Assembly (NCBI RefSeq): GCF_030544485.1
Contig: NZ_CP130610.1
Span: forward strand, 1,302,001-1,366,000
Reading direction: 5' to 3'
DNA from: Halomonas sp. HAL1
GTDB lineage: Bacteria; Pseudomonadota; Gammaproteobacteria; Pseudomonadales; Halomonadaceae
Length of the DNA stretch: 64,000 bases
Below the pieces are notes generated by a model. That model was not told the DNA's origin. It did no database searches and saw nothing but the letters and a program-made list of their open reading frames with translations. Position 1 is the stretch's first letter. Each line of letters begins with the position of its first letter. The position numbers were made by a program, and so were the translations under genes. Of the stretch, positions 14,725 through 23,629 are shown one piece after another.

Positions 14725-16188
14725 ATGACCTCTTCTGGGCAACCTCGCACCCAGTGGCTAGGCCGCTGGGGGTTTATGTTGGCAGCAACCGGTTCGGCGG
14801 TTGGGCTGGGCAATATCTGGAAATTCCCCTATATCACTGGGGAGTTCGGCGGCGGTGCCTTCGTGCTGGTGTACCTGGCCTGTATTTTTGCCGTGGGTGT
14901 GCCGGTCATGATGACCGAGATCGCCTTTGGACGGCGCGGCCAGGGCAGCCCGGTGGATGCCATTCGCCGCGTGGTCAATGAATCAGGCCGCTCGTCGGTG
15001 TGGTCGCTGATTGGCTGGATGGCCATGCTCTGCGGCTTTATGGTGCTGTCGTTTTACGTCGTTGTGGCGGGCTGGTCGTTCTCGTATCTGTGGAAGATGC
15101 TGACCGGTGGCTTAGCAGGCAGCAGCGTCGATGAGATGGCCGCCGTGTTTGGCGCCAACAACGCTAATCCGCTGAATCTCGGTTTCTGGAGTACCTTGGT
15201 GACGCTGCTCACCATGCTGATTGTGGGCAAGGGCGTACAGAAGGGGATCGAGAAGAGTGTCAGTTGGATGATGCCAGGCTTGGTAATCATGCTGGTGATC
15301 CTGATTGGCTTTGGCATGTTTTCCGGTGGCTTTGGCGCGGCGGTGAACTTCCTGTTTTCGTTCAACGCAGGCAGCCTCTCCAGCGAAGGCATGCTGGCAG
15401 CGCTGGGCCACGCCTTCTTTACTCTCTCGCTGGCCTCCGGGGCGATCCTTACCTACGGCAGCTATTTACCTAAAGATGCTTCCATCGGCCGTACCACGGT
15501 CAGTGTGGCCGTGGCGGATACGGTCGTCGCGCTGATGGCGGGGATGGCGATCTTTCCGGTCATTTTTGCCAACGGCATGGACCCCGGTGAAGGCCCAGGG
15601 CTTATTTTCATGAGCCTGCCCCTGGCCTTTCAGGCGATGCCGCTGGGAACGCTATTTGGCATTTTGTTCTTCCTCATGCTCTCCATGGCCGCGTTGACCT
15701 CTGCCATTTCCATGGTCGAGGCGACGGTTTCCTGGCTGTGCGATAACAAAGGCATTTCGCGCCCGGCAGCTGCTTGGGGCACGGGTATTGTGCTGTGGTT
15801 GATCAGCACCCTGGCGATGCTGTCATTCAATCTGGGCGCGGATTGGACGCTGGCAGGCAAGACCTTTTTCGACTGGCTGGATTACCTGACCTCACGCTGG
15901 ATGATGCCGCTGGGCGGCCTGGGCATGGTGCTGCTGGCGGGCTTTATATTGAAAAGCGACACCTTCCGCGAAGAACTCGGGCTGTCGCCACTGCCTTATG
16001 CACTATGGCTGGCCATGGTGCGCTACGTTAGCCCGCTCGGCATTGTGGTGATTTTTGTCGATGCGCTGGGTGTTTATCAGGTCTCGTTTGCAGCGCACTG
16101 GCCCTGGCTGCTGGCGATACTGGTGGTCATGGCGGTGCTTGGGGAAACCCTAAGCCCGCGGCTGCGTCACGCGCTAAAAACGGCGTAA
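14725..16188 (+). CDS. Sodium-dependent transporter of the NSS/SNF family
   Basis: The 487-residue protein has 11-12 membrane helices. The hallmark GFMLAATGSAVGLGNIWKF in helix 1 forms the Na+ and substrate site, and FGGGAFVLVYL follows. Members import amino acids or related amines with sodium, as LeuT and TnaT/MhsT do. The substrate cannot be told from sequence. It is a single gene, converging with the gene ending at 16209, and no intrinsic terminator is visible in the 20 bp between them. Confidence 0.9.
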   Translation: MTSSGQPRTQWLGRWGFMLAATGSAVGLGNIWKFPYITGEFGGGAFVLVYLACIFAVGVPVMMTEIAFGRRGQGSPVDAIRRVVNESGRSSVWSLIGWMAMLCGFMVLSFYVVVAGWSFSYLWKMLTGGLAGSSVDEMAAVFGANNANPLNLGFWSTLVTLLTMLIVGKGVQKGIEKSVSWMMPGLVIMLVILIGFGMFSGGFGAAVNFLFSFNAGSLSSEGMLAALGHAFFTLSLASGAILTYGSYLPKDASIGRTTVSVAVADTVVALMAGMAIFPVIFANGMDPGEGPGLIFMSLPLAFQAMPLGTLFGILFFLMLSMAALTSAISMVEATVSWLCDNKGISRPAAAWGTGIVLWLISTLAMLSFNLGADWTLAGKTFFDWLDYLTSRWMMPLGGLGMVLLAGFILKSDTFREELGLSPLPYALWLAMVRYVSPLGIVVIFVDALGVYQVSFAAHWPWLLAILVVMAVLGETLSPRLRHALKTA

Positions 16189-16208
16189 TCCTCTACGGCA
16201 TCTATCCT

Positions 16209-17318
16209 TTACGGTGCCTGACCTGATAGCAAACGCCGCTGCTGTGCTTTTATATCCTCATTGCGCAGCGGCGTTTGGCAGGTTGCAAACACCTCGACTA
16301 AGAATTTTTTGCGCGAACCCCGGTAGGTGCCGCTAAGCAGCGCCGCCTGGGTGAGTGCATTGAGCAGTGTTTGGCGCGCAGGGGCAGGTAACTGGGCATA
16401 GTCGCGCAGGGCAATGGGCCAATCTACCTCCAGTGCCTGCGGCTTACCCGTTAGGCTGTTCAGCAGGCGAGCCAACAGTAGCACCAGGTTAGGGTGAGGA
16501 TGCTGATTGCGCATGATAAGTTCGCCCACCCCCTGGGCTACCAGACGCCGGGTATGCTCATCGCTGTCAGCCAGTGTTTTCATTAAGTGTTTCACCAGGG
16601 CAGGGCCACGCGCCTGCAAATAGGCTTCTTGAATAATGCGTGCGGCAATCCAAGCATTCCACGCCGCGTATAGCGGGCCGGTTAAAACGGGTAGAAAACC
16701 GCGTAGCGTCAGTCGGCCTAATAATCGACGCAGCAGTAGGCGCAGTAGAAAGCTGCTCAAGCTGATTTTTAAGCGGTAAAGCAGTGATCTAAAGGTTAAT
16801 CTCCAGCCGTGCAGATAGGCGTGAGGGTCTACGCCATAGATTAGACTACCGGGGCTGGGGTATTCCAAGGCCGCTCGGGAAATACCGTGAACAGTCAACT
16901 GAATATCGGGCTCCAGTGCGTCCGTTTGCCCATAACGTAGGCCCGCTAAGCGCGTTATATTCGCGACGCCGCGCAGCGCATTCCAGTACAAAAAGCCAAT
17001 TTCCAGCGCGGTAACGGTACCTGCGACGGCCAGGTAGCCCGCCCAGTAGGGAAGCTGTTCCCGCAGGCTCATGGCTTTCCAGTTACCAGTGGCAAATTCG
17101 CGCATAAACCACTCGGCGCCACCAATCAGCGTGCCGGAAATCATGCCAGCTAGCGCTGCCCAGGCAATGATCCAGCGCCGTGCACGCTTAAGAGCATGTG
17201 GATCGGGTGAGTCTAGGGCCGGCTGACGGCGTAAATAGCCCTGTACATAGCGGCTGGCCCAACGTTGCGCTAAGCCAGGGGCAGGAGCGTACTCTTTATC
17301 TGGCCGATTGAGAGACAT
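16209..17318 (-). CDS. Membrane protein of unknown function (possibly LBF_2804-like)
   Basis: The 369-residue protein has an N-terminal cytoplasmic tail, two membrane helices near residues 47-65 and 90-112, then a basic, Leu/Arg-rich segment with amphipathic or re-entrant helices (SSFLLRLLLRRLLGRLTLRG, about 185-215). A helical C-terminal domain contains DEHTRRLVAQGVGELIMRN. I tentatively relate it to the LBF_2804 family from memory. No catalytic motif is visible. It is downstream of umuDC on the same strand with a 42-bp gap, so it could be read through from the SOS promoter, but there is no further evidence for a DNA-repair role. Confidence 0.6.
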   Translation of the reverse strand: MSLNRPDKEYAPAPGLAQRWASRYVQGYLRRQPALDSPDPHALKRARRWIIAWAALAGMISGTLIGGAEWFMREFATGNWKAMSLREQLPYWAGYLAVAGTVTALEIGFLYWNALRGVANITRLAGLRYGQTDALEPDIQLTVHGISRAALEYPSPGSLIYGVDPHAYLHGWRLTFRSLLYRLKISLSSFLLRLLLRRLLGRLTLRGFLPVLTGPLYAAWNAWIAARIIQEAYLQARGPALVKHLMKTLADSDEHTRRLVAQGVGELIMRNQHPHPNLVLLLARLLNSLTGKPQALEVDWPIALRDYAQLPAPARQTLLNALTQAALLSGTYRGSRKKFLVEVFATCQTPLRNEDIKAQQRRLLSGQAP

Positions 17319-17360
17319 GAGAACGGCGTTTCCTACGCATTTGGCCTCTTAGGGTAGCGG

Positions 17361-18662
17361 TTACGTCCGCGAAGTACACGCATCGATAGCGCCGGGGTGA
17401 GTGCCCACTTTCATCAGCTCATCCCAGCGTGTGGTAAAGCGGTTGGAACGGTGAGCACAGCGTAGCTGCCAGGCAGCAGGCGCATCGGTCATGCCAAAGC
17501 TGATGGTGCCTTGCCCCATGCGCTGATTGATCTGATCGACTGTGGCCATCAAGAAGGGGTGACGCTCACGGGCCGGGGGATGCAGCAGTGAAAGCTGATG
17601 CTGCTCGGCGTCCACCAAGTCGAGCAGCATCACGCCCGCTTTCATAAAACGAAAGCGAGGACGGTGAATCTGCTCAAGCCCCTGGCGTACGGCATCAAGA
17701 ATCACCCGCGTATCGTCGCTGGGTGAGGGTAGGGGGATCAGTGCCTGAGGAAAATACTGCGGCTGGTCGCGGCGGTGGCGGTTGGTATTGAGAAACACCA
17801 TCACCGCTCGGGCCATGCTGCCCTGTTCACGCAGTTTCTCAGCGCTACGCTGGGCGTGGTGGCGCAACGCGTTGTGCACCTCGGCAAACACGCCGGTCGG
17901 TTGGCCGAACGAGCGCGAGGTCATAATGCGCTGGCGCGGCTGGTCCAACGCATTCATTTCCAGGCAAGAAGTGCCGCGCAGTTCAAGCGCTGTGCGAGCC
18001 AGCACCACCGAAAAGCGCTTGCGCAGCAGTTTTTCATCGCTTTCGCGTAAATCCCAGGCGGTATTGACGCCGCCAATCGCCAAGCGCTCGGCCAGCCGAC
18101 GCCCGACCCCCCACACACTGCCCACCGGGGTGCGCTTTAGCAGCGCTTCCGTGGTGTGGTCCTGCCCGCTTAATAAGCAAACGCCTTCGTAGTGAGGGTC
18201 TTGTTTTGCAAGGTGATTAGCCAGCTTGGCGAGTGTATGGGTAGGGGCAAGCCCCACGCACACCGGCAACCCTAAATGACGACGAATACGCTGACGCAGC
18301 TTTCGTCCCAGTGCTTCACACTGCTCGGTGGTGAAACCTTCTAAATAGACGAACATTTCATCAATGGAGTAGGGCGCAATCTCTGGGCAGGCATCGCGGA
18401 GCAGTTGGGCCAGCCGTGCGGACATATCGCCATAAAGCTCGTAGTTGGAAGAGAGCAGATGGATCTCGCCACGCTGGCGCAGCCCTTCGAGTTTGAAGGC
18501 GGGCGTACCCATGGGAATATCCAGCGCCTTCAACTCGGCGGAACGCGCGATCACACAACCGTCGTTGTTGGACATCACCCCAACGGGCCTACCTTCCAGC
18601 TTGGGCTGAAATACCCGCTCGCAGCTGACATAGAAGTTATTGGCGTCGACCAGGCCAATCAT
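17361..18662 (-). CDS. umuC: DNA polymerase V catalytic subunit UmuC (Y family)
   Basis: At 433 residues it is close to the usual 420-425. The N terminus GLVDANNFYVSCERVFQP carries the first catalytic Asp, NNDGCVIARSAELKALDIPMG is the finger region, and YSIDEMFVYLEG carries the catalytic Asp-Glu. A helix-hairpin-helix thumb with GVGRRLAERLAIGGVNTAWDL and the little-finger domain follow. UmuC with processed UmuD' performs error-prone translesion synthesis after SOS induction. Its ATG overlaps the umuD stop (ATGA), so the pair is translationally coupled. Confidence 0.95.
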   Translation of the reverse strand: MIGLVDANNFYVSCERVFQPKLEGRPVGVMSNNDGCVIARSAELKALDIPMGTPAFKLEGLRQRGEIHLLSSNYELYGDMSARLAQLLRDACPEIAPYSIDEMFVYLEGFTTEQCEALGRKLRQRIRRHLGLPVCVGLAPTHTLAKLANHLAKQDPHYEGVCLLSGQDHTTEALLKRTPVGSVWGVGRRLAERLAIGGVNTAWDLRESDEKLLRKRFSVVLARTALELRGTSCLEMNALDQPRQRIMTSRSFGQPTGVFAEVHNALRHHAQRSAEKLREQGSMARAVMVFLNTNRHRRDQPQYFPQALIPLPSPSDDTRVILDAVRQGLEQIHRPRFRFMKAGVMLLDLVDAEQHQLSLLHPPARERHPFLMATVDQINQRMGQGTISFGMTDAPAAWQLRCAHRSNRFTTRWDELMKVGTHPGAIDACTSRT

Positions 18663-19111
18663 CGCACGTACTCATGGATGACAGCGCGCACCACGCCCCA
18701 TAGCTGACAGTCGCTGCCCTCAAGAGGCAAGGGCGGGTAGTGGGGATGGGTGGAGCAGAGGTGGGGCGTACCCTGGTAAAGCGCGTAGCGTTTGATCAAC
18801 GCTTCACCCTCCAGCATAGCGACCAGAATGTGGCCCAAGCGAGGCTCGATACCGCGGTCGACGATCAGCAGGTCACCCTCAAAAATCCCCCACCCCTCCA
18901 TGCTGTTACCGGTAGCGGTGACATAAAACGTCTGGGTAGGGTTTTTAACCAGCCGGGTATTGAGATCCAGCGTACACGGCTCGTAATCCTGCGCAGGCGA
19001 AGGGAAACCACTAAAGCCAGCGCGGCCCAAAAAGGTTAAATACGGCAGCGGCTGGGCGCTTAACGGCAAGGCGGGGGTAAAATGAGAAGACTGGCCCGGC
19101 ATTGTCGGCAT
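18659..19111 (-). CDS. umuD: UmuD, self-cleaving subunit of DNA polymerase V (S24 peptidase)
   Basis: The protein has 150 residues from ATG 19111; a second ATG at 19102 (MPGQSS) is nearly as well placed. The S24/LexA-type self-processing features are all present: a cleavage site Ala31-Gly32 in GRAGFSGFPSP, the catalytic serine in ATGNSMEG (Ser70) and the catalytic lysine in EGEALIKRY (Lys107). RecA filaments trigger cleavage to UmuD', which binds UmuC. A LexA-like operator lies 18 bp upstream. Confidence 0.93.
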   Translation of the reverse strand: MPTMPGQSSHFTPALPLSAQPLPYLTFLGRAGFSGFPSPAQDYEPCTLDLNTRLVKNPTQTFYVTATGNSMEGWGIFEGDLLIVDRGIEPRLGHILVAMLEGEALIKRYALYQGTPHLCSTHPHYPPLPLEGSDCQLWGVVRAVIHEYVR

Positions 19112-19128
19112 CCTGACTCTTAAAGTGT

Positions 19129-19144
19129 ATGTATGAATATACAG
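19129..19144 (-). promoter_or_regulatory. Probable LexA operator (SOS box) of umuDC
   Basis: Read on the minus strand the site is CTGT-ATATTCAT-ACAT, against the gammaproteobacterial consensus CTGT-N8-ACAG. One half is perfect and the other differs at the last base. The AT-alternating core and the position just upstream of umuD support it. Confidence 0.75.
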
Positions 19145-19363
19145 TATTTTTCAGAGTGAAGGAAAATGCAAATGGACCGCTCGCTAATGACTTCTAATCT
19201 GGTAGCTAAGTTGCCCAATCGGTCAGCCTTTGCTGGCTCGCGCAACATGAAGCACGCTCATGCACGACCTGACGCGGATGCGATGAAAGTAGTGTCAGGC
19301 TGCGTTATGATACCGGCCTCGCTTCTTCCATGATGATCCTTTCTCGTTACGAGGTTCCCGCCG

Positions 19364-20629
19364 ATGTTCAGCCGTGATATGTCAATTGCCGGATTCGATG
19401 ATGTGCTGTTTGATGCCATGCAGAAAGAAGTGGCGCGCCAGGAAGCCCACATCGAACTGATTGCTTCAGAAAACTACGCCAGCCCCCGCGTACTCGAAGC
19501 CCAGGGCAGCCAGCTGACCAATAAATACGCCGAAGGTTACCCCGGCAAGCGTTACTACGGCGGCTGTGAATTCGTCGATATCGCTGAAAACCTAGCGATC
19601 GATTACGCTAAAGAGCTGTTCGGCGCTACCTATGTAAACGTACAGCCGCACTCCGGCTCGCAAGCCAACAGCGCCGTTTTCCAGGCACTGGTCAAGCCAG
19701 GCGACACCATTCTAGGCATGAGCCTGGATGCTGGCGGTCACCTGACCCACGGCGCCAAGCCGAGCTTTTCGGGCAAGCACTATAATGCCATTCAGTACGG
19801 ATTGAATGATCAAGAGCTGATCGATTACGACCAAGTGGCTCAGCTGGCTCGTGAGCACAAGCCCAAAATGATCATCGCTGGTTTCTCAGCCTATTCACAA
19901 ATTGTTGACTGGGCCAAGTTCCGTGAAATCGCCGATGAAGTGGGCGCTTACTTACTGGTTGATATGGCGCACGTCTCAGGCTTGGTAGCGGCGGGTGTTT
20001 ACCCAAGCCCCTTACCTCATGCGCACGTGGTCACGTCTACCACCCACAAAACACTGCGCGGACCGCGTAGCGGTGTGATTCTCTCGGCCGAAAACGACGC
20101 CGATATCGAGAAGAAGCTGCAATCAGCGGTATTCCCCGGTGGCCAGGGCGGCCCGCTGATGCACGTGATTGCGGCCAAGGCAGTCTGCTTCAAAGAAGCC
20201 ATGGCGCCCGAGTTCAAAACCTACCAGCAGCAGGTAGTGAAAAACGCCAAGGCAATGGCGAAGGTGTTTATCGACCGCGGTTACGACATTGTCTCCGGCG
20301 GCACTGAAGACCACCTGTTCCTGCTCTCGCTGATCAAGCAGGGCGTAACCGGTAAAGATGCCGATGCGGCGCTAGGCCGTGCCCACATCACTGTGAACAA
20401 GAACGCCGTGCCTAACGACCCGCAAAGCCCGTTCGTCACCTCCGGCCTGCGTATTGGCACCCCGGCAGTCACCACACGCGGTTTCGGTGAAGAAGAGTGT
20501 ACCCAGCTCGCGGGCTGGATCTGCGACATTCTAGACGTGCTGGCCAAAGGCGAAGACACCAGCGCCATCGAAGCGAAGGTGCTGGATAAAGTGGCTGAGG
20601 TTTGCGCGCGCCTGCCTGTTTATAAGTAG
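19364..20629 (+). CDS. glyA: Serine hydroxymethyltransferase
   Basis: The 421-residue enzyme aligns end to end with E. coli GlyA from memory ([13 protein letters not shown] start, [40 protein letters not shown]). The PLP lysine is Lys229 in [15 protein letters not shown]. It converts serine and tetrahydrofolate to glycine and 5,10-methylene-THF in the cytoplasm and so feeds the thyA/folA cycle. It is a single-gene unit, divergent from umuD. No glycine-riboswitch-like element was recognised in the 220-bp upstream region. Confidence 0.97.
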   Translation: MFSRDMSIAGFDDVLFDAMQKEVARQEAHIELIASENYASPRVLEAQGSQLTNKYAEGYPGKRYYGGCEFVDIAENLAIDYAKELFGATYVNVQPHSGSQANSAVFQALVKPGDTILGMSLDAGGHLTHGAKPSFSGKHYNAIQYGLNDQELIDYDQVAQLAREHKPKMIIAGFSAYSQIVDWAKFREIADEVGAYLLVDMAHVSGLVAAGVYPSPLPHAHVVTSTTHKTLRGPRSGVILSAENDADIEKKLQSAVFPGGQGGPLMHVIAAKAVCFKEAMAPEFKTYQQQVVKNAKAMAKVFIDRGYDIVSGGTEDHLFLLSLIKQGVTGKDADAALGRAHITVNKNAVPNDPQSPFVTSGLRIGTPAVTTRGFGEEECTQLAGWICDILDVLAKGEDTSAIEAKVLDKVAEVCARLPVYK

Positions 20630-20663
20630 TAGCTATAGCGATTCTCCTGGCTAAGGACAGCCC

Positions 20664-20699
20664 AAAAAACGGGTGACCCATGTGGGCCACCCGTTTTTT
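20664..20699 (+). terminator. Intrinsic terminator of glyA
   Basis: AAAAAACGGGTG pairs with CACCCGTTTTTT, extended inside by CCCA/TGGG around a short loop. The T run serves glyA, and the A run on the other side could also stop minus-strand transcripts. Confidence 0.85.
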
Positions 20700-20720
20700 G
20701 TCTCTGTTGTGGTAGCCCAT

Positions 20721-20817
20721 AAAAAAAGCCCGCCGGGGGAGGCGGGCATGAAAGGGCTTGGCTCACTGCAGCCCACTGGCATCAGGTGAGGGGGTATACA
20801 GGATTACCAGTGGGTAC
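20721..20817 (-). ncRNA. Orphan minus-strand small RNA, about 97 nt
   Basis: A complete small transcription unit is visible. The sigma70 promoter at 20824-20851 predicts a start near 20817. The RNA opens almost at once with a stem CCCACTGG (20814-20807) and CCAGTGGG (20779-20772) that encloses a 27-base loop containing the C-rich run ACCCCCUCACC. A single-stranded linker follows, then an intrinsic terminator GCCCGCC-TCCCCC-GGCGGGC followed by seven T (20747-20721). No start codon with an SD is inside. A C-rich loop of this kind is complementary to Shine-Dalgarno sequences and is a common seed in trans-acting sRNAs. It matched no RNA family that I know. Confidence 0.7.
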
Positions 20818-20823
20818 AAGTTG

Positions 20824-20851
20824 AGTATAGCTATTTATGAGGCGTTGCCAA
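20824..20851 (-). promoter_or_regulatory. Sigma70 promoter of the minus-strand sRNA
   Basis: Read on the minus strand: TTGGCA (-35), 16-bp spacer, TATACT (-10). Each hexamer differs from consensus by one base. It is one of the best vegetative promoters visible in the window. Confidence 0.75.
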
Positions 20852-20910
20852 GTACTGTCTCAGTTTTTTTAAAGTTTGGTCTCATTTCTTAATGGGTATC
20901 AGTGCGACAG

Positions 20911-20968
20911 TGCACTATTGTGTTTCATGCGTTATTTTGGTGCATTCAAGCTGCTTCTTTTTGGTGCT
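20911..20968 (+). promoter_or_regulatory. Cluster of NtrC-like enhancer sites
   Basis: Three 17-bp elements resemble the NtrC consensus TGCACTAAATTGGTGCA: TGCACTATTGTGTTTCA at 20911-20927 (left arm perfect), TGCGTTATTTTGGTGCA at 20928-20944 (right arm perfect) and TGCTTCTTTTTGGTGCT at 20952-20968 (weaker). They lie about 100-155 bp upstream of the start site predicted from the sigma54 box at 21039-21056, a normal enhancer distance. Confidence 0.55.
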
Positions 20969-21038
20969 TGGGAGTGTGACGCGCCATAAAATTCTAATAA
21001 TCCCCGATAACCCTCTGCTAAAGCTACATTTCTCTGAT

Positions 21039-21056
21039 TTGGCTTATAACTTGCTA
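21039..21056 (+). promoter_or_regulatory. Probable sigma54 (RpoN) promoter of the glucosylglycerate operon
   Basis: TTGGC-N7-TTGCTA matches TTGGCAC-N5-TTGCA-type boxes, with GG (21041-21042) and GC (21053-21054) exactly 12 bp apart. The predicted start is near 21066, leaving an 84-nt leader before the ATG at 21150. No comparable sigma70 hexamers were seen in front of this gene. Confidence 0.65.
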
Positions 21057-21149
21057 TCCTTTTCATAGCCAACTACTCGTTGGTCATCGCCATAGGGCAT
21101 CGCAGGCTACTGCCTTGACGATGTGCTAAGACCGAATAGAGGTAGTGCC

Positions 21150-22091
21150 ATGCCGGAATTCAATCAGTTTTCAGCGCCGCTTTCTCCGTCGCCTTCTCCG
21201 CCACCATCGCCGGTAGACCCTGCGTTTCAGCCGCGTCTGGTAGTGACCGATTTAGATGGCTCGCTGCTGGATCACCATAGTTATGACTTCAGCCCCGCCG
21301 CGCCGTGGCTTGCTCGTTTAAAACAAATGGGCGTGCCGGTCATTCCGGTCACCAGTAAAACCCGTGCGGAGTTGATTCCGCTGCGCGAAGCGTTGGGCCT
21401 GACGGGTACGCCTTTTATCGCAGAGAATGGAGCGGTGATTGGCTTGCCGCCCGGTTGGTGCCATGCCCGTTTAGACCGCCCTGGTGGTGGCCGAGATGGC
21501 GTGGTGATTAAACACCCTGGGGTGGATATTGGCTTTATTCGTGCGCGCTTAAAGGTGTGGCGCGAGCGTTTGAATATTCAATTTACCCGGATGGGTGAAC
21601 TGACTGTGCAAGAAGTCATGGAGCTTACCGGCTTGGATGAGTCCCGCGCCCGTGATGCGCGGCAGCGAGAAGGAAGCGAGCCGCTGATATGGAAAGACAG
21701 TGACTCAGCATTAGAAGCATTTCGTGCAGCTCTGGAGGGAGATGGCCTACAGCTAACACAAGGCGGACGTTTCTGGCATGTCATGGGGCGCTCCGCGGAT
21801 AAAGGCAGTGCAGTGGAGTGGCTGGTGAAACGCTTTACGGCATTAAGAGGCCGCACACCTCTTTCGCTAGGGCTGGGGGATGGACCGAACGATATCTCTA
21901 TGCTTGAAGCTGTTGATCAAGCTGTTGTCATCCGCGGTTGCCACGATTTAGTCGTAGAGCCGCGTAACACTTCGTTATATCGCACGGAAGCAACAGGGCC
22001 GACCGGCTGGGCAGAGGGGGTTGCCCACTGGTGGGGGCGAGATGACCGCCGTTTAGCGACGGCGGAAAAAAATGATGCTGTTGTTGTTTGA
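21150..22091 (+). CDS. Mannosyl/glucosyl-3-phosphoglycerate phosphatase (HAD family)
   Basis: ATG at 21150 follows AGAGGTAG and is chosen over an upstream GTG, giving 313 residues. After a Pro/Ser-rich N terminus (PLSPSPSPPPSP) comes the HAD nucleophile motif TDLDGSLLDHH, then VTSKTRAELIPL (motif II) and a C-terminal GLGDGPNDISML (motif IV). The insert with AENGAVIG is typical of the Cof-type mannosyl-3-phosphoglycerate phosphatase (MPGP) branch. With the GT81 synthase 50 bp downstream, the likely reaction is glucosyl-3-phosphoglycerate to glucosylglycerate and phosphate. The sugar (glucose or mannose) is inferred from the partner gene. Confidence 0.85.
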   Translation: MPEFNQFSAPLSPSPSPPPSPVDPAFQPRLVVTDLDGSLLDHHSYDFSPAAPWLARLKQMGVPVIPVTSKTRAELIPLREALGLTGTPFIAENGAVIGLPPGWCHARLDRPGGGRDGVVIKHPGVDIGFIRARLKVWRERLNIQFTRMGELTVQEVMELTGLDESRARDARQREGSEPLIWKDSDSALEAFRAALEGDGLQLTQGGRFWHVMGRSADKGSAVEWLVKRFTALRGRTPLSLGLGDGPNDISMLEAVDQAVVIRGCHDLVVEPRNTSLYRTEATGPTGWAEGVAHWWGRDDRRLATAEKNDAVVV

Positions 22092-22141
22092 GAATGGTTC
22101 GGTATTTGAGAACAGTTCCATGAATCCAGGGAGGCAAGCGC

Positions 22142-23362
22142 ATGAGTGACTTTCATCAAAATGGGATTATTACCGATTTCCATAACCTGACTAAGCGTTC
22201 AGTCGAGGCACTTGAAGAGGAGCTATGCCAATTTTCCCGACGGCGGCCGATGGGTTTGATTCTACCGTCGCTTTTTTCCGAATTGGAAGGACCTGCGCTT
22301 TCAGCGATTGTGGATGAACTGGTTAAGGTCCCTTACCTCAATGAGATAGTCATTGGCCTGGATCGCGCCGACCGCGAACAGTTTTTATACGCCCGCGAAT
22401 TTTTCTCACGTCTGCCGCAACATACGCGCATTTTATGGAACGATGGACCACGCCTGAAAGCGCTTGATGCGGAACTGGAAGAGCATGGGCTAGGGTCGTT
22501 GGAGCCGGGCAAAGGGCGCAATGTGTGGTACTGCGCTGGTTATATGTTGTCGTCTGGGCGCTCGACAGTGGTCGGGCTGCACGATTGCGATATTTTGACC
22601 TACGAGCGCGGACTGCTGGCGCGCTTGATGTACCCGGTGGCCCACCCCAATTTCAACTACAGTTTTTGCAAAGGCTATTACCCCCGTATTGCGGAAGGCA
22701 AGCTCAATGGCCGTGTCTCTCGGCTATTAGTCACGCCGTTGCTGCGGGCGCTTAAAACCGTCTGTGGGCCGCTGCCGTATCTCGACTACTTGGATAGCTT
22801 CCGGTATCCGCTTTCGGGTGAGTTTGCGATGCGTAGCGAAGTGCTGGAAGGCATTCGTATTCCCGCTGATTGGGGGCTGGAGATCGGTGTGCTATCGGAG
22901 CTGCAGCGTAACTACTCACTGCGTCAGCTCTGCCAAGTCGATATTGCCGATGCCTACGACCACAAGCACCAGCCGGTTAGCGAAGATGATCCCAACGGCG
23001 GCTTAAACCGGATGAGTTTGGATATCTCAAAAGCGCTGTATCGAAAATTAGCCACTCAGGGTATTACCTTTAGCAGCGAAGATTTCCGCACGCTCAAAGC
23101 GACTTATTACCGCTTCGCATTGGATTTGATCGAAGCCTACGACCACGATGCCACCATGAATGGCCTGAGCCTTGATCGCCATAGTGAAGAGCAAGCCGTC
23201 GAGCTATTCGCCAGCAACCTGCTCGAGGCCGGTAATCTATTCCTGGATAACCCTAGAGAACGGCCTTTTATTCCCAGCTGGAACCGCGTACAGGCAGCCG
23301 TGCCCGACCTCCTCACGCGTATGCACGAGGCGGTTGAGCTGGATAATCAAGGTAAGGTTTAA
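22142..23362 (+). CDS. Glucosyl-3-phosphoglycerate synthase-like glycosyltransferase (GT81)
   Basis: The 406-residue protein starts at ATG after GGGAGGC. It carries the GT-A fold features of GpgS: LILPSLFSELEGPAL, IVIGLDRADREQF, the nucleotide-sugar metal motif GLHDCDILTY (DCD acts as DxD), FCKGYYPRI and LSGEFAMRSEVLEGI. Such enzymes transfer glucose from (N/U)DP-glucose to 3-phosphoglycerate, and the phosphatase upstream then gives glucosylglycerate. This negatively charged compatible solute can replace glutamate under combined salt and nitrogen stress. It forms a two-gene operon with the phosphatase. The C-terminal helical region ends at a terminator 20 bp downstream. Confidence 0.85.
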   Translation: MSDFHQNGIITDFHNLTKRSVEALEEELCQFSRRRPMGLILPSLFSELEGPALSAIVDELVKVPYLNEIVIGLDRADREQFLYAREFFSRLPQHTRILWNDGPRLKALDAELEEHGLGSLEPGKGRNVWYCAGYMLSSGRSTVVGLHDCDILTYERGLLARLMYPVAHPNFNYSFCKGYYPRIAEGKLNGRVSRLLVTPLLRALKTVCGPLPYLDYLDSFRYPLSGEFAMRSEVLEGIRIPADWGLEIGVLSELQRNYSLRQLCQVDIADAYDHKHQPVSEDDPNGGLNRMSLDISKALYRKLATQGITFSSEDFRTLKATYYRFALDLIEAYDHDATMNGLSLDRHSEEQAVELFASNLLEAGNLFLDNPRERPFIPSWNRVQAAVPDLLTRMHEAVELDNQGKV

Positions 23363-23381
23363 CGCCACAAAATACGTAATG

Positions 23382-23419
23382 AAAAAAGGCCAGCTACCCA
23401 CCGGTAGCTGGCCTTTTTT
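23382..23419 (+). terminator. Intrinsic terminator of the glucosylglycerate operon
   Basis: AAAAAAGGCCAGCTACC pairs with GGTAGCTGGCCTTTTTT over 17 bp around a 4-base loop. It is near-perfectly symmetric, so it probably works in both directions. Confidence 0.9.
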
Positions 23420-23629
23420 GTAATTGAGTAGCACTGCCACTATTTCTTTACTATCGGCTTAAACAAGATAGAGATGAGCGAAATTTCTCATAAAACTGTT
23501 TGGCCCATCACTCCTCTTTTGTGAATTGTAGCTGCTGTAATATTCAAAAATAGTCTAACGATAGAACCTAGAATGCACTATGCTGTCTTTAAAGCATGAG
23601 AATGCGATTACCACTAATGGGAGGCAGCA

